Assembly: GCA_910584345.1 (NCBI GenBank)
Contig: CAJTZX010000021.1
Location: 1 to 59,269 of the forward strand
Origin: an uncultured Eubacterium sp.
GTDB taxonomy: Bacteria > Bacillota > Clostridia > Lachnospirales > Lachnospiraceae
Direction: 5' to 3'
DNA length: 59,269 nucleotides
Under the pieces are notes generated by a model. That model was given only the letters and a program-made list of their open reading frames with translations. It searched no databases and had not been told where the DNA came from. The position numbers and the translations under genes are program-made. Of the stretch, positions 16,937 to 26,543 are shown one piece after another (position 1 is the stretch's first letter; each line of letters begins with the position of its first letter).

Positions 16937-17668
16937 ATGATGCGAACAGTAAAAGAAGTCAGCAAAATCACAGGTGTCAGCGTGCGCACGCTGCATCACT
17001 ATGATGCAATCGGATTATTGAAGCCTACGAAAGTAACCGAAGCAGGCTATCGAATGTATGACGATACAGCGATTAGCCGTTTGCAAAATATTTTATTGTT
17101 TCGTGAATTACAGTTCCCCTTAAAAGAAATCAAAGTAATTCTTGACAGCCCTGATTTTGACTCATCAGAAGCAATTGCTCAGCAAATTAAGTTGTTAGAA
17201 TTGCAATATCAGCACATAGGGGAACTGATTACCTTTGCTCGTGAAATTCAAAATAAAGGAGTGACAACAATGAAATTTGATGTTTTCGACAAGAACGAAA
17301 TTGAAAAGTATAAGGCGGAAGTCATAGAAAAATGGGGTAATACGAAAGCGTATCAAGAGTACAGACAAAAGGAGATTGCTCGAAATGAAGATCGTTATGG
17401 CAAAATTGCAAACGAACTGATGACAATGTTTTCAGAATTAGGAGAATTAAAACATTTAACGCCTGATTCCGATGAAGTACAAAAGAAAATCTCAGTATTA
17501 CAAAAATTTATAACCGATCACTACTATGTATGTACAAATGAAATCCTTAGTGGATTGGGTAACATGTATCTAAGTGATGAACGTTTTAAGAAAAATATTG
17601 ACAGGGCAGGCGGAGACGGTACGGCGGCATTTGTCAGTCAGGCGATTTCTTCGTATTGTTCTCATTAA
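16937..17668 (+). CDS. MerR family regulator with TipAS-type ligand domain
   Basis: N-terminal MerR DNA-binding domain (TVKEVSKITGVSVRTLHHYD, then GLLKPTKVTEAGYRMYDD), a dimerisation helix near residues 80-110, and a C-terminal TipAS-like domain (about 125-243) ending in MYLSDERFKKNIDRAGGDGT. TipAS domains bind thiopeptides or other compounds; the ligand here is unknown. The tandem ATGs at 16937 and 16940 follow GGGAGGGATAA. It has its own MerR-type promoter. No efflux gene is adjacent in the same operon. Confidence 0.92.
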   Translation: MMRTVKEVSKITGVSVRTLHHYDAIGLLKPTKVTEAGYRMYDDTAISRLQNILLFRELQFPLKEIKVILDSPDFDSSEAIAQQIKLLELQYQHIGELITFAREIQNKGVTTMKFDVFDKNEIEKYKAEVIEKWGNTKAYQEYRQKEIARNEDRYGKIANELMTMFSELGELKHLTPDSDEVQKKISVLQKFITDHYYVCTNEILSGLGNMYLSDERFKKNIDRAGGDGTAAFVSQAISSYCSH

Positions 17669-17702
17669 TTGGCAGAATAAAACATCTGTTACCGAATAAT
17701 TA

Positions 17703-17753
17703 AGGAACTGTTCCGAAACAACTTACCGATAGTCCGGTGGTGCGGCAGTTCCT
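17703..17753 (+). repeat. AGGAACTG/CAGTTCCT inverted repeat before DUF1848 gene
   Basis: AGGAACTG (17703-17710) and CAGTTCCT (17746-17753) are complementary, with a 35-base GC-richer interior. The arms match the repeat family at 4782-4824. Confidence 0.5.
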
Positions 17754-17775
17754 AAGTTTGAAAGGAAATGATACC

Positions 17776-18717
17776 GTGATTTTAAGTGTGAGCCGCAGAA
17801 CAGATATACCGAATTATTATTCCGAATGGTTTTTCAACAGACTAAAGGAAGGGTATTTATATGTACGCAATCCAATAAATGCACATCAGATCAGTAAAAT
17901 TATTTTATCCCCGGAAGTTGTGGACTGCATTGTTTTTTGGACGAAAAATCCAGAACCAATGTTAGCAAGGTTAGACGAATTGGGCGCTTATAAATATTAT
18001 TTTCAATTTACACTTACCGGCTTTGGCAAAGACATAGAATATCATGTTCCGCATAAGAAGAAAGTTATGATCCCGATCTTTCAAAAATTGTCACATAAAA
18101 TTGGTAAGGATAAGGTGATCTGGAGATATGATCCAATTATTTTTACGAATCAATATGATCCTGAATATCATTTAAAAGCGTTTGAGCAAATTGCGAAAGA
18201 ATTGGGTGGGTATACATCGAAATGCGTGATTAGTTTTGTAGATATATATACGAAAAACAGAAAAAACATGAAAGCCTTAAATCCATTTTTTCTATCAGAA
18301 AATGATTTAACCATGTTTTGCAGGGAAATTGCTTTTATTGCGGGCAATCATAATATGAAAGTTGCGACATGTGCAGAAACAGTTGATTTATCCCATTGTG
18401 GAATCGAACATAATTGCTGTATTGACAAAGAATTCATTGAGAAAATTATGGGGTGTAAAATTCAGGCAAAGAAAGATAAAAATCAAAGAAAAGAATGTGG
18501 CTGTATGGAAAGTATCGAGATAGGCACATACAATACATGTAAAAATGGATGTCAGTATTGTTATGCAAACGATAGCCAGGAAAGTGTATTTCAAAACTGT
18601 AAACGATATAATGCAGATTCTCCGCTTTTATGCGGAAGAGTTACAGAAAATGATAAAATCACAGTCAGAAAGGTTAAATCATTGAAAGAAAAGCAGTTGA
18701 CGCTTTGGGATATCTGA
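17776..18717 (+). CDS. DUF1848 domain protein, Cys-rich C-terminus
   Basis: 313 residues from the GTG at 17776, which follows AAAGGA at 17761-17766. The family characteristically begins ILSVSRRTDIP, so the longer in-frame extension upstream is unlikely. FWTKNPEPML and YYFQFTLTG are family landmarks. The C-terminus has a CxxxCxxC-type cluster (TCKNGCQYCYAND) plus other Cys residues (CGC, CAE, CC). The arrangement suggests an iron-sulfur or radical-SAM-like protein, but the family function is not known to me. Confidence 0.85.
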   Translation: MILSVSRRTDIPNYYSEWFFNRLKEGYLYVRNPINAHQISKIILSPEVVDCIVFWTKNPEPMLARLDELGAYKYYFQFTLTGFGKDIEYHVPHKKKVMIPIFQKLSHKIGKDKVIWRYDPIIFTNQYDPEYHLKAFEQIAKELGGYTSKCVISFVDIYTKNRKNMKALNPFFLSENDLTMFCREIAFIAGNHNMKVATCAETVDLSHCGIEHNCCIDKEFIEKIMGCKIQAKKDKNQRKECGCMESIEIGTYNTCKNGCQYCYANDSQESVFQNCKRYNADSPLLCGRVTENDKITVRKVKSLKEKQLTLWDI

Positions 18718-18847
18718 ATTATTTCTGAAGATTTAAAAATTCTATTGAAATACTAACACAATTTCGCTAAAATAATAACGATAGGCATTGAGGAACTTCT
18801 TTTCCATATGGTATATGTATTTCGGATAAAGGAAAAGGAGAATGCAT

Positions 18848-19519
18848 ATGAATAAATTAAACAAAATAGCATACATGTTTTTTATATGGGCAGTTATTAC
18901 GTTATGTGGATGTGGTGAAACGGGCGATACCAGGATGTATTTGGAAGCGAAAACGCAGGACAGTCAAAATGTCCGGCAATCTGAAGCACAATCCGAATTT
19001 GAGAAAGACTCTGAAATAGATACTTCTTCCCATGAATCAAAAAGCGAAGAAGAAAAAACCTGCTTTGTTTATGTCTGCGGCGCCGTCAAGCATCCAGGTG
19101 TGTTTGAGCTGCCTTTGGGAAGCCGGGTATATGAGGCGCTTGCTCGTGCCGGAGGTCTGCGCAAGGATGCTTATGAGAAAGATATTAATCAGGCAGAGCA
19201 GATTGAAGATGGCCAGATGATCGAGGTGCTTACGAGAAAGGAATACATGGAGTCTCAAGAACAAAAAAGGACGGATGAAAAGGGAATGGATCCGGATCAG
19301 AAGTTGGATCAGCGGCCGGATGGCCGCATAGACCTTAATACTGCGACGAAGGAGCAGCTTATGACGTTAAGTGGAATTGGTGAGGCAAAAGCTGCCAATA
19401 TTATTGCTTATCGTGAAAGCTGCGGCGGGTTTTCGACACCGGATGAAATCATGAATGTAAGCGGGATCGGCGAAGGCGTGTATGCAAGGATTCAAGATAA
19501 AATAACAGTGATGCAATAG
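18848..19519 (+). CDS. comEA: ComEA-family DNA-binding protein, probable lipoprotein
   Basis: 223 residues. A hydrophobic N-terminus ends in ITLCGCGE, with a lipobox-like L-C-G-C, so membrane anchoring through a lipid is likely. An SLBB domain follows (VYVCGAVKHPGVFELPLGSR, about 75-130), then a charged linker, then two helix-hairpin-helix motifs (DLNTATKEQLMTLSGIG and NVSGIGEGVYARI). Such proteins bind incoming DNA outside the membrane and hand it to ComEC, encoded 3.3 kb downstream. The ATG at 18848 is 7 bases after AAAGGAG; the ATG at 18842 is too close. Confidence 0.9.
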   Translation: MNKLNKIAYMFFIWAVITLCGCGETGDTRMYLEAKTQDSQNVRQSEAQSEFEKDSEIDTSSHESKSEEEKTCFVYVCGAVKHPGVFELPLGSRVYEALARAGGLRKDAYEKDINQAEQIEDGQMIEVLTRKEYMESQEQKRTDEKGMDPDQKLDQRPDGRIDLNTATKEQLMTLSGIGEAKAANIIAYRESCGGFSTPDEIMNVSGIGEGVYARIQDKITVMQ

Positions 19520-19533
19520 CGATGGAGGTTAGC

Positions 19534-20223
19534 ATGGCAAAGAAGGTTCTGGTTGTTGACGATGAAAAGCTGATAGTAAAAGGGATCCGGTTCAGTTTGG
19601 AACAGGATGGCATGGAAGTGGATTGTGCCTATGATGGGGAAGAGGCATTACAGAAAGCAAATGCCAGTGTATATGATATGATTTTACTGGATTTGATGCT
19701 GCCAAAGATCGATGGCATGGAGGTCTGTCAGCGTGTCAGAGAGTTTTCCGACGTTCCGATTGTCATGCTGACTGCTAAGGGCGACGATATGGATAAAATA
19801 TTGGGGCTGGAATATGGCGCGGATGATTATATTACAAAACCGTTTAATATTTTGGAAGTAAAAGCAAGAATTAAGGCGATTATGCGCAGAACCGGCAAAA
19901 AGAAAGTAGTGGAAGAACGCGTGCATACGATTGAAGACGGTGATTTAAGACTTGATTGTGAAAGCCGCAGGCTGTTTATCCAGGATCGGGAAGTGAATCT
20001 GACAGGTAAAGAATTTGAATTGTTAGAATTGCTTGTTCGCAATCCAAATAAGGTTTATGGACGTGAAAAGCTTTTGAATCTTGTGTGGGGGGCGGATTAT
20101 CCAGGCGATGTCAGGACTGTGGATGTACATGTCAGACGGATGAGGGAAAAGATTGAGAAAAATCCAAGTGAACCAAAATATGTGCATACAAAATGGGGAG
20201 TTGGATATTATTACCATGGCTGA
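19534..20223 (+). CDS. OmpR/PhoB-type response regulator
   Basis: 229 residues. Receiver domain with acidic pair DD at residues 9-10, phosphoacceptor Asp53 in LLDLMLPKIDG, Thr in MLTAKG and Lys in YITKPF. A winged-helix effector domain (about 130-229) follows, with KEFELLELLVRNP and DVHVRRMREKI. The ATG at 19534 follows GGAGG by 5 bases; the ATG at 19522 overlaps it. It pairs with the histidine kinase downstream. It lies 14 bases after comEA. Confidence 0.95.
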   Translation: MAKKVLVVDDEKLIVKGIRFSLEQDGMEVDCAYDGEEALQKANASVYDMILLDLMLPKIDGMEVCQRVREFSDVPIVMLTAKGDDMDKILGLEYGADDYITKPFNILEVKARIKAIMRRTGKKKVVEERVHTIEDGDLRLDCESRRLFIQDREVNLTGKEFELLELLVRNPNKVYGREKLLNLVWGADYPGDVRTVDVHVRRMREKIEKNPSEPKYVHTKWGVGYYYHG

Positions 20224-20294
20224 AGAAGAAAATGGCTGCTGTTTATGCAACGGTGTGCGCAGCAGCATAAAATCTTTTATGGAATGGAGTCATG

Positions 20295-21728
20295 ATGAAT
20301 AAAAAACAGAAAGTCCGTGATTATCTGAAAAGCCTGAAATTTCGTCTGCTGCTCGTGCTCTTGCTCTTTGGGCTTGTGCCGATGCTGGTTATGCAGTTTT
20401 TTGTAATTCGGGGTTATGAAAAGCGTGCCATACATGTCCGTACGGTAGATATTTTATCACAGTCCAAAATACTGGCAGACCAGATCGCTGCTTATGGATA
20501 TCTGGAAGACCATACGAATGAGATTATCAACAAAGAGTTTGAACAGCTGACCAATATTTATGATGGCAGAATATTGGTTATTGACCGTGCATTTCACATT
20601 CAAAAAGATACGTTTGACATAGACAGCGACAAGATTATTATATCTGAGGCAGTCGTAAAATGTATGCAGGGAGAGGATGTAACAAAGCACGATGCTGTAA
20701 GCGGATTTATCGAGATTGCCGTACCAGTGCGTCAGCCGCTTATGGACGAAGTGATCGGTGTTTTGCTCGTCAGCGTATCGACAGACTCGACGCAGACGCA
20801 TATTGCGTATTTGACACAGATAGGTTTTATTGTTTTGCTGACGGCTGGGGTTGTTTGTGTCGTACTGGCAGTCATTATTTCCTCCAAGCTGGCACAGCCG
20901 TTTATCCGGTTGTCCAAGTCAATCGATGAGATTCAGGCCGGTTATGGAGAAGATGAGCTGATGATTCATTCCTATTCGGAGACAGAGCTGATCTGTGAAC
21001 GGACGAACGAACTTTTGGAACGTATGAAAGTGTTAGATGATTCCAGACAGGAATTTGTGTCTAATGTCTCTCATGAGTTAAAAACGCCGCTGACATCTAT
21101 GAAAGTGCTGGCAGATTCGTTAAACGGCCAGGATAACGTTCCGGTAGAGCTGTATAAAGAATTTATGCAGGATATCACGAATGAAATCGACCGCGAGAAT
21201 AAGATTATTACCGATTTGCTGTCGCTTGTAAAAATGGATAAATCAGCGGATAGTTTAAATATCGCAGCGCTTAATATCAATGAGCTGTTAGAGCTTATTT
21301 TAAAGCGTCTTCGGCCGATTGCTGAGCAAAAGCATGTGGAATTGGTGCTGGAAAGCTTTCGCCCGGTGACTGCGGAAGTGGATGAGGTAAAGCTGACGCT
21401 TGCCATTTCAAACCTTGTGGAAAATGCCATAAAATATAATACAGAAAATGGCTGGGTACATGTATCTTTGAATGCAGATCATCAGTTTTTTTATATTAAA
21501 GTAGAAGATAACGGAATGGGAATTCCGGAAGAATCGTTAGATCGTATTTTTGAACGGTTTTATCGGGTAGACAAGTCACATTCAAAAGAAATCGGCGGGA
21601 CGGGTCTTGGTCTCGCGATTACAAGAAGTGTCGTGCTTATGCACCGCGGAGCGATTAAAGCGTTTAGCACAGAAGGAGAGGGAACGATCTTTAATGTGCG
21701 TATTCCACTTAATTATATTGTCGGATAG
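20295..21728 (+). CDS. Membrane sensor histidine kinase
   Basis: 477 residues. TM1 is about residues 17-38, followed by an extracytoplasmic sensor region, TM2 about 178-200 and HAMP to about 250. The HisKA phosphoacceptor is His260 in SNVSHELKTPL. The ATPase domain has NLVENAIKYN (N box), DNGMGIPEE (G1) and GGTGLGLAI (G2). It is the partner of the response regulator 71 bases upstream. The signal is unknown. Position between comEA and comEC raises an envelope or DNA-uptake link, but a GerMN lipoprotein follows directly, so an envelope-stress role is equally possible. Confidence 0.94.
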   Translation: MNKKQKVRDYLKSLKFRLLLVLLLFGLVPMLVMQFFVIRGYEKRAIHVRTVDILSQSKILADQIAAYGYLEDHTNEIINKEFEQLTNIYDGRILVIDRAFHIQKDTFDIDSDKIIISEAVVKCMQGEDVTKHDAVSGFIEIAVPVRQPLMDEVIGVLLVSVSTDSTQTHIAYLTQIGFIVLLTAGVVCVVLAVIISSKLAQPFIRLSKSIDEIQAGYGEDELMIHSYSETELICERTNELLERMKVLDDSRQEFVSNVSHELKTPLTSMKVLADSLNGQDNVPVELYKEFMQDITNEIDRENKIITDLLSLVKMDKSADSLNIAALNINELLELILKRLRPIAEQKHVELVLESFRPVTAEVDEVKLTLAISNLVENAIKYNTENGWVHVSLNADHQFFYIKVEDNGMGIPEESLDRIFERFYRVDKSHSKEIGGTGLGLAITRSVVLMHRGAIKAFSTEGEGTIFNVRIPLNYIVG

Positions 21729-21729
21729 C

Positions 21730-21768
21730 TGTTACTGTATTTTCGAGTAACGTGAAAATGCAGTAATA
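21730..21768 (+). repeat. Hairpin between histidine kinase and GerMN genes
   Basis: TTACTGTATTTTC and GAAAATGCAGTAA are complementary apart from one position, with a loop of about 9 bases. No T-tract follows, so it may be an RNA-stability or processing element rather than a terminator. Confidence 0.5.
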
Positions 21769-21789
21769 GTCAAGATGGAAGGGGATAAG

Positions 21790-22767
21790 ATGAGAAAGTC
21801 AGCTCGCAGGATTACGGGTTTGTTTTGTATATCGGCATGTTTACTGGCAGGAAGCTTGTCTGCATGCGGATCCAAAAAAAAGAATTATCCATATTATATC
21901 AGTTATGTAGATAATGAACAGACGCAGACCATACAGTCAGGTTATGAACCAAAACATGCTTCAGTGGACGGACTGATTCAGGAATTGTTAGACCGGCTTG
22001 GCACAGATACCGATACGGTAGATTATGTCAAAGCGATTCCTGAAGGTGTCAGTATTGAATCATGGGAAGTAGAACAGGATTGTTTATATCTTAATTTTAA
22101 TAGTTTTTATGATAAGATGGAGCCAGTCACGGAGATTTTATGCCGGCTTGCAATTGTAAAGACGATGACGCAGATAGAAGGAATTGAGAGCGTCAGTTTT
22201 TATGTAAAAGGCAAACCTTTAAAAGACAGTAGAGATGAAGATGTAGGTGCGATGACCATTGACTCTTTCGTGGAAAATCCGGGCGAACAGATTAATTCTT
22301 ATCAAAATGCCACCATTGACCTGTACTTTGCGAATGAAGCCGGAGACGGACTGATCCGGGAAACACAGGAGGTTTATTACAACAGCAATATTTCCATGGA
22401 AAAATTAGTGATGGAGCATTTGATTTCAGGTCCCAAAAGTAAAGAAGCACAAGGAACGATCCCAAAAGAAACCAAATTAATCAATGTCGCAGTTGTAGAC
22501 GGTTCCTGCTATGTAAATTTGGATGAAAACTTTAAAAATCAAAATTATGAAATTTTAGAATCTGTTGTGATTTACTCCATTGTAAACTCATTAACATCAC
22601 TCGAACATATTGACAGGGTGCAGATATCGATCAATGGAGATACGAGTGGAAAATATCGGGATGATTTTGAATTGTCTCAAATGTATGAAAAAGATTACAG
22701 CTATGTGAGTGCAGGAAGGAGCAGGGCAGTTGTAGTTGAAGATGTAAAGGATACAGCAAAAGAGTGA
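21790..22767 (+). CDS. GerMN domain lipoprotein
   Basis: 325 residues. Signal peptide with a lipobox ending at Cys26 (GSLSAC), so it is probably anchored to the outer face of the membrane. Two GerMN repeats follow: one around DGLIQELLDRLG to VSFYVKGKPL, and one around ATIDLYFANEAGDGL to VQISINGDTSG. GerMN domains occur in the spore germination protein GerM and in LpqB-type lipoproteins next to two-component systems. Placement directly after the histidine kinase fits the LpqB-like accessory role, which is inference. ATG at 21790 after GGAAGGGG. Confidence 0.87.
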   Translation: MRKSARRITGLFCISACLLAGSLSACGSKKKNYPYYISYVDNEQTQTIQSGYEPKHASVDGLIQELLDRLGTDTDTVDYVKAIPEGVSIESWEVEQDCLYLNFNSFYDKMEPVTEILCRLAIVKTMTQIEGIESVSFYVKGKPLKDSRDEDVGAMTIDSFVENPGEQINSYQNATIDLYFANEAGDGLIRETQEVYYNSNISMEKLVMEHLISGPKSKEAQGTIPKETKLINVAVVDGSCYVNLDENFKNQNYEILESVVIYSIVNSLTSLEHIDRVQISINGDTSGKYRDDFELSQMYEKDYSYVSAGRSRAVVVEDVKDTAKE

Positions 22768-22780
22768 AAATGATAGGGGG

Positions 22781-25201
22781 ATGAAGATACAGGTGATAAA
22801 TAGATATCCCTGTCAGGTAGTTATTTTGTTCATTTTTGGAATTTTGTCGTCGAAGGGGATGCAAAATGGCGGAATGCTTTTAAGCGTGTCGTTCGTCTTG
22901 GCCGCGGCAGTCATCGCAGAGTTATGTGTGCATAGGGAGCCTTTTAGGAAAAAAAAGCTGCGGCAGGCGGCAATTTTACTGCTTGCGTTTTTAGCTGGAA
23001 CAGCGCGGATGCATCTGGCATCCGAAGAGATGCGAAACCGGACGGCAGGCATTTTAGATGGACAAAAAGCAATTCTGCAGGGGCGTATTACAAAAAAACA
23101 GGCAAAACAAACACAAGATGGAAATATTTCATGGACTCTCCGGCTTACGGACAGTTATCTAAAAACTTCACAGGATATTTATAACTGTGGGAATAGTATT
23201 CTATATACGGATCTAAAATCGGGTGAACCGGTTATCGGAAATATCATAATTATATCTGGAAAAATCAAGTTCTTTCGCGAAGCACGCAATCATGGAAATT
23301 TTGATGAACGTGCTTATTATCAAAATCAGGGATATACAGTTCAAATTTATGCAGATCAAAATTCATATCAGGTTGCAGATGGCAGCAGGAATACATTGCA
23401 GGAAATTTTGTATGGATGGCAGCAAAGGCTTGTTCAAGTGTATCAGTCTCATATGCCCACGGAGGAAGCCGGTGTATTGTGTGCGATGCTTACAGGTGAA
23501 AAATCGCTGCTGTCAGCAGAGACAAAACAACTGTATAGAAAGAGTGGAATTGCACATATTTTAGCTATATCCGGTCTTCATATATCAATTCTAGGCGCTG
23601 CAGTCTTTCGGCTGTTGCGCGCCAGACAGATTTCATATATAATATCTTCGGCGGTATCTATGGGATTGCTGCTGTTATTCGGGATCATGACAGGATATGG
23701 GCTGTCTACGTTTCGTGCAGTTGTGATGTTTGCAATGTATCTTGGTGCATCGTGCTGTGGCAGGGCTTATGACAGCATGACAGGATTGGCCGTGGCGGCA
23801 GCGTGCATTTTGCTGCAAAATCCTTGTTCGTTGTTTTTGGCAGGTTTTCAGTTTTCGTTTCTGGCAGTTGCAGGTGTGCTTCTTGGAAAAGAAATTTGTC
23901 AGATTTACATGCCAAAATATAAGCTGACAGAGACAATGGTCATAAGTCTGTCGATGCAGATGCTAACGCTTCCGCTTACCGCGTGGTATTATTTTGAGAT
24001 TCCGGTATATGCCTTGCTGTTGAATCTGTTTGTGATTCCGTTTATGGGAACGGTACTTATTTTGGGGCTTTTCGGAGGAGTTTTTGGCCTGCACGCAGCG
24101 GGCGGATTTCTTTCAGAAACCATGCTGTCCATATGCACGCTTGTATTGAAATATTTTTCAAAAGCAGGGGAATGGTGTTTATGTTTTCCAGGTGCAGTAT
24201 GTGTAACTGGGCAGCCGAAAGTATGGCAAATGGCAGTATATTATTTAATATTGGCAGGGAGCGTGATATTTGCAGTAAGGATACGGCAAATGGCGCGGCG
24301 AAGAGACTGTCAGTTTAAGCAGCGGATTCAAAATTGTAAAAAAATCGTCAGATTCGGGTATTTCGCATGTTTGACGGTATTGTTAGCGCCACTGCCCATG
24401 CGGCAGGAGGTAGTAGTTTTGGATGTTGGTCAAGGAGATGGTATTTATATACGTACAAGCGATGGAAGCAATGTAATGATCGATGGCGGCAGTACAGATA
24501 TCAAGCAGGTCGGGACTTATCGGATTTTACCGTTTTTAAAGTCGCAGGGGATTGCAGAGATTGACTGCTGGTTCCTTTCACATTTGGATCAGGATCATAC
24601 GAATGGATTTTTAGAAATCGTACAAAGCGGATATCCGGTGGAAGAAGTCGTTTTAGCAAGCGAAACGGTGCAGGATCATGCTTATGAAAGCATGATGAAG
24701 CAGTTAACAGAACGTCAGATCAAAGTTCGATATCTGGAAAAGGGCGATGTGTTCCGTTCTCAGAAATCATGTTTTTACTGTTTATCGCCTGCATCCGGGC
24801 AGGCTTCGAATGACCGGAATGCGAACAGCCTTACGCTGCTGTATGAAGACAGCGGGTATTGCAGCTTTTTTTCGGGTGATATTTCAAAAAAAGAGGAACG
24901 CAGGCTTATACAGGAGCAAAAGGGAAAGAAAGTGGCATTCTATAAAGCGGCTCATCATGGGTCAGACAGTTCGAATGCACAGGAGTTGTTAGAGATATTA
25001 AAACCATCTGTTTCGGTCATATCTTGTGCCGAAGATAATGACTATGGGCATCCGGGAAAGGAAGCGGCAGCAGTGATAGAAACACATAGTGCCCTTACAA
25101 AATATACGATGCGCTCAGGACAGATTCGCGTGACGTTTTTAAAGGATGGATTAAAGGTTACGGAGTACTGTAAGCCGCACAGGCGGGAACAGCAGCAGTA
25201 A
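22781..25201 (+). CDS. comEC: ComEC/Rec2 DNA internalisation channel protein
   Basis: About 806 residues. N-terminal membrane helices and a DUF4131-like region, then the Competence domain (GVLCAMLTGEKSLLSAETKQ, HILAISGLHISILGA, YGLSTFRAVVM) with many membrane segments. A C-terminal metallo-beta-lactamase domain carries LDVGQGDGIYI, SHLDQDHTNGF and AAHHGSDSSNA. It transports single-stranded DNA across the membrane in competent bacteria. The start is uncertain: ATG at 22781 abuts AGGGGG, while GTG at 22793 is 12 bases after it. The stop is only 3 bases from the end of convergent tmcAL. Confidence 0.93.
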   Translation: MKIQVINRYPCQVVILFIFGILSSKGMQNGGMLLSVSFVLAAAVIAELCVHREPFRKKKLRQAAILLLAFLAGTARMHLASEEMRNRTAGILDGQKAILQGRITKKQAKQTQDGNISWTLRLTDSYLKTSQDIYNCGNSILYTDLKSGEPVIGNIIIISGKIKFFREARNHGNFDERAYYQNQGYTVQIYADQNSYQVADGSRNTLQEILYGWQQRLVQVYQSHMPTEEAGVLCAMLTGEKSLLSAETKQLYRKSGIAHILAISGLHISILGAAVFRLLRARQISYIISSAVSMGLLLLFGIMTGYGLSTFRAVVMFAMYLGASCCGRAYDSMTGLAVAAACILLQNPCSLFLAGFQFSFLAVAGVLLGKEICQIYMPKYKLTETMVISLSMQMLTLPLTAWYYFEIPVYALLLNLFVIPFMGTVLILGLFGGVFGLHAAGGFLSETMLSICTLVLKYFSKAGEWCLCFPGAVCVTGQPKVWQMAVYYLILAGSVIFAVRIRQMARRRDCQFKQRIQNCKKIVRFGYFACLTVLLAPLPMRQEVVVLDVGQGDGIYIRTSDGSNVMIDGGSTDIKQVGTYRILPFLKSQGIAEIDCWFLSHLDQDHTNGFLEIVQSGYPVEEVVLASETVQDHAYESMMKQLTERQIKVRYLEKGDVFRSQKSCFYCLSPASGQASNDRNANSLTLLYEDSGYCSFFSGDISKKEERRLIQEQKGKKVAFYKAAHHGSDSSNAQELLEILKPSVSVISCAEDNDYGHPGKEAAAVIETHSALTKYTMRSGQIRVTFLKDGLKVTEYCKPHRREQQQ

Positions 25202-25204
25202 TTG

Positions 25205-26470
25205 TCAGACAATCATCACTTGCTGTTCATATTCATGTTTGATGTGACACCCACCTTTTTCTAAGGCAAGTGCACGATATACCGCATCTGCAAACAAATG
25301 CTGATGAAAAAAAGAAGCAGCATCCGCATCCGGCAATATTTTTTCTGCATCAGCCGCACGTGAAAGCAAAGGAATAGAAGCAGTTTTTTTCAGGCGCGTG
25401 AGCAGTTCTTTAGACTCTTTTCGAAAGCCAAGCATTCTTGCATATGGTACGTAGGAACGGTTTTGCCAGTACGTATAACTGTCTTGCCTGATATCCAGAA
25501 GAATATGCAAAAGAACGCGGCTAATTCTTGTATAAGCGATATTTTTGGACTTTATATGTGCGCAAAAGTTCGTAAATCCGTTGTAATCATTCAGATTTCG
25601 GCAAATGCGGCGGGAAAGCTGTGGTGTGCAGTCTGCATATTGGGAAAAGCCAATGGCTGCGTTTTTCAACAGACAGTAATGAAGCATTTGCGAGCAGTCA
25701 TTTTCATATAAAAATGGGTGCCGTTTCCTATAATCCAAAAGCAGTCTGCAGGAAGCGGCAGGAAGAACCTGCTGCAGGATGCGTACGTCCGCTGCAGGAT
25801 CATTGGCTAAAAACCTGCGGATAGCAGAAGCAGATGCCATGCTGTCATGCAAAATGTCCGAATGATATCCTTGCCCCTGCCGTAAGATTGGGTGTACTTG
25901 CATTTGAGATATTTTTTTGTCTGCAGATTCTTTCGCAATTGCTTTTATATACTCCAGTGCAAGGATGTTATTCGGATTTTTTAAAATTTGTGCTGCCGCA
26001 GCTGCATCCGCATCCGAAAGTAACGATAGCAAAGCGTTTTCCCTGGCACGTGCGAATCCACATCCGGATTTTAAGCTCTTGGCAAGCAGCTGTTTATACT
26101 GTGGCGTTTCATCGTTTAAAATGGCGCATATTTTTGCATAGATGTCTAAAGAAGGTGTCTCGCAGCCATAACAAAGCGTATTTACGCATCCAAGCTGATA
26201 AAGCAAGCTGATGCCTGCACCGGCAAAATATTCGGCGCTTGCGCAAGACCATATTGGCGGCAGTTCGACGACTAAATCTGCGCCTTCCAAAAGAGCCATT
26301 TCAGCGCGCACAAATTTATCTAATAATGCAGGAGCTCCCCGCTGCACAAAATTACCACTCATAATAACGATGATGTAATCTGCGCCTGTTTCCTTTCTGG
26401 CTCGTGCAAGCTGGAAGGCATGGCCGTTATGAAAAGGGTTGTATTCAGCGATAATTCCGGTTATTTGCAT
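25205..26470 (-). CDS. tmcAL: tRNA(Met) cytidine acetate ligase
   Basis: 421 residues, formerly DUF795/YlbM. The nucleotidyltransferase HIGH-like motif is in GIIAEYNPFHNGHAFQL, with MSGNFVQRGAPALLDKFVRAEMAL and ADLVVELPP as further signatures. Characterised members make N4-acetylcytidine at the wobble position of elongator tRNA-Met using acetate and ATP. AAAGGAG precedes the ATG on the minus strand. It is convergent with comEC with no room for a separate terminator. Confidence 0.93.
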   Translation of the reverse strand: MQITGIIAEYNPFHNGHAFQLARARKETGADYIIVIMSGNFVQRGAPALLDKFVRAEMALLEGADLVVELPPIWSCASAEYFAGAGISLLYQLGCVNTLCYGCETPSLDIYAKICAILNDETPQYKQLLAKSLKSGCGFARARENALLSLLSDADAAAAAQILKNPNNILALEYIKAIAKESADKKISQMQVHPILRQGQGYHSDILHDSMASASAIRRFLANDPAADVRILQQVLPAASCRLLLDYRKRHPFLYENDCSQMLHYCLLKNAAIGFSQYADCTPQLSRRICRNLNDYNGFTNFCAHIKSKNIAYTRISRVLLHILLDIRQDSYTYWQNRSYVPYARMLGFRKESKELLTRLKKTASIPLLSRAADAEKILPDADAASFFHQHLFADAVYRALALEKGGCHIKHEYEQQVMIV

Positions 26471-26543
26471 AGGCTGCTCCTTTAAAAGTTATGGTTCAAT
26501 GATATTTCTTTGGTATCATATCATATCATTAGGTTAGATGAAA

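Noticed and set aside
16577..16999. Small frames on both strands across the palindrome (ACLKN...CGEFIPNL peptides)
   Set aside because: They are translations of the two arms of an inverted repeat and have no ribosome binding sites.
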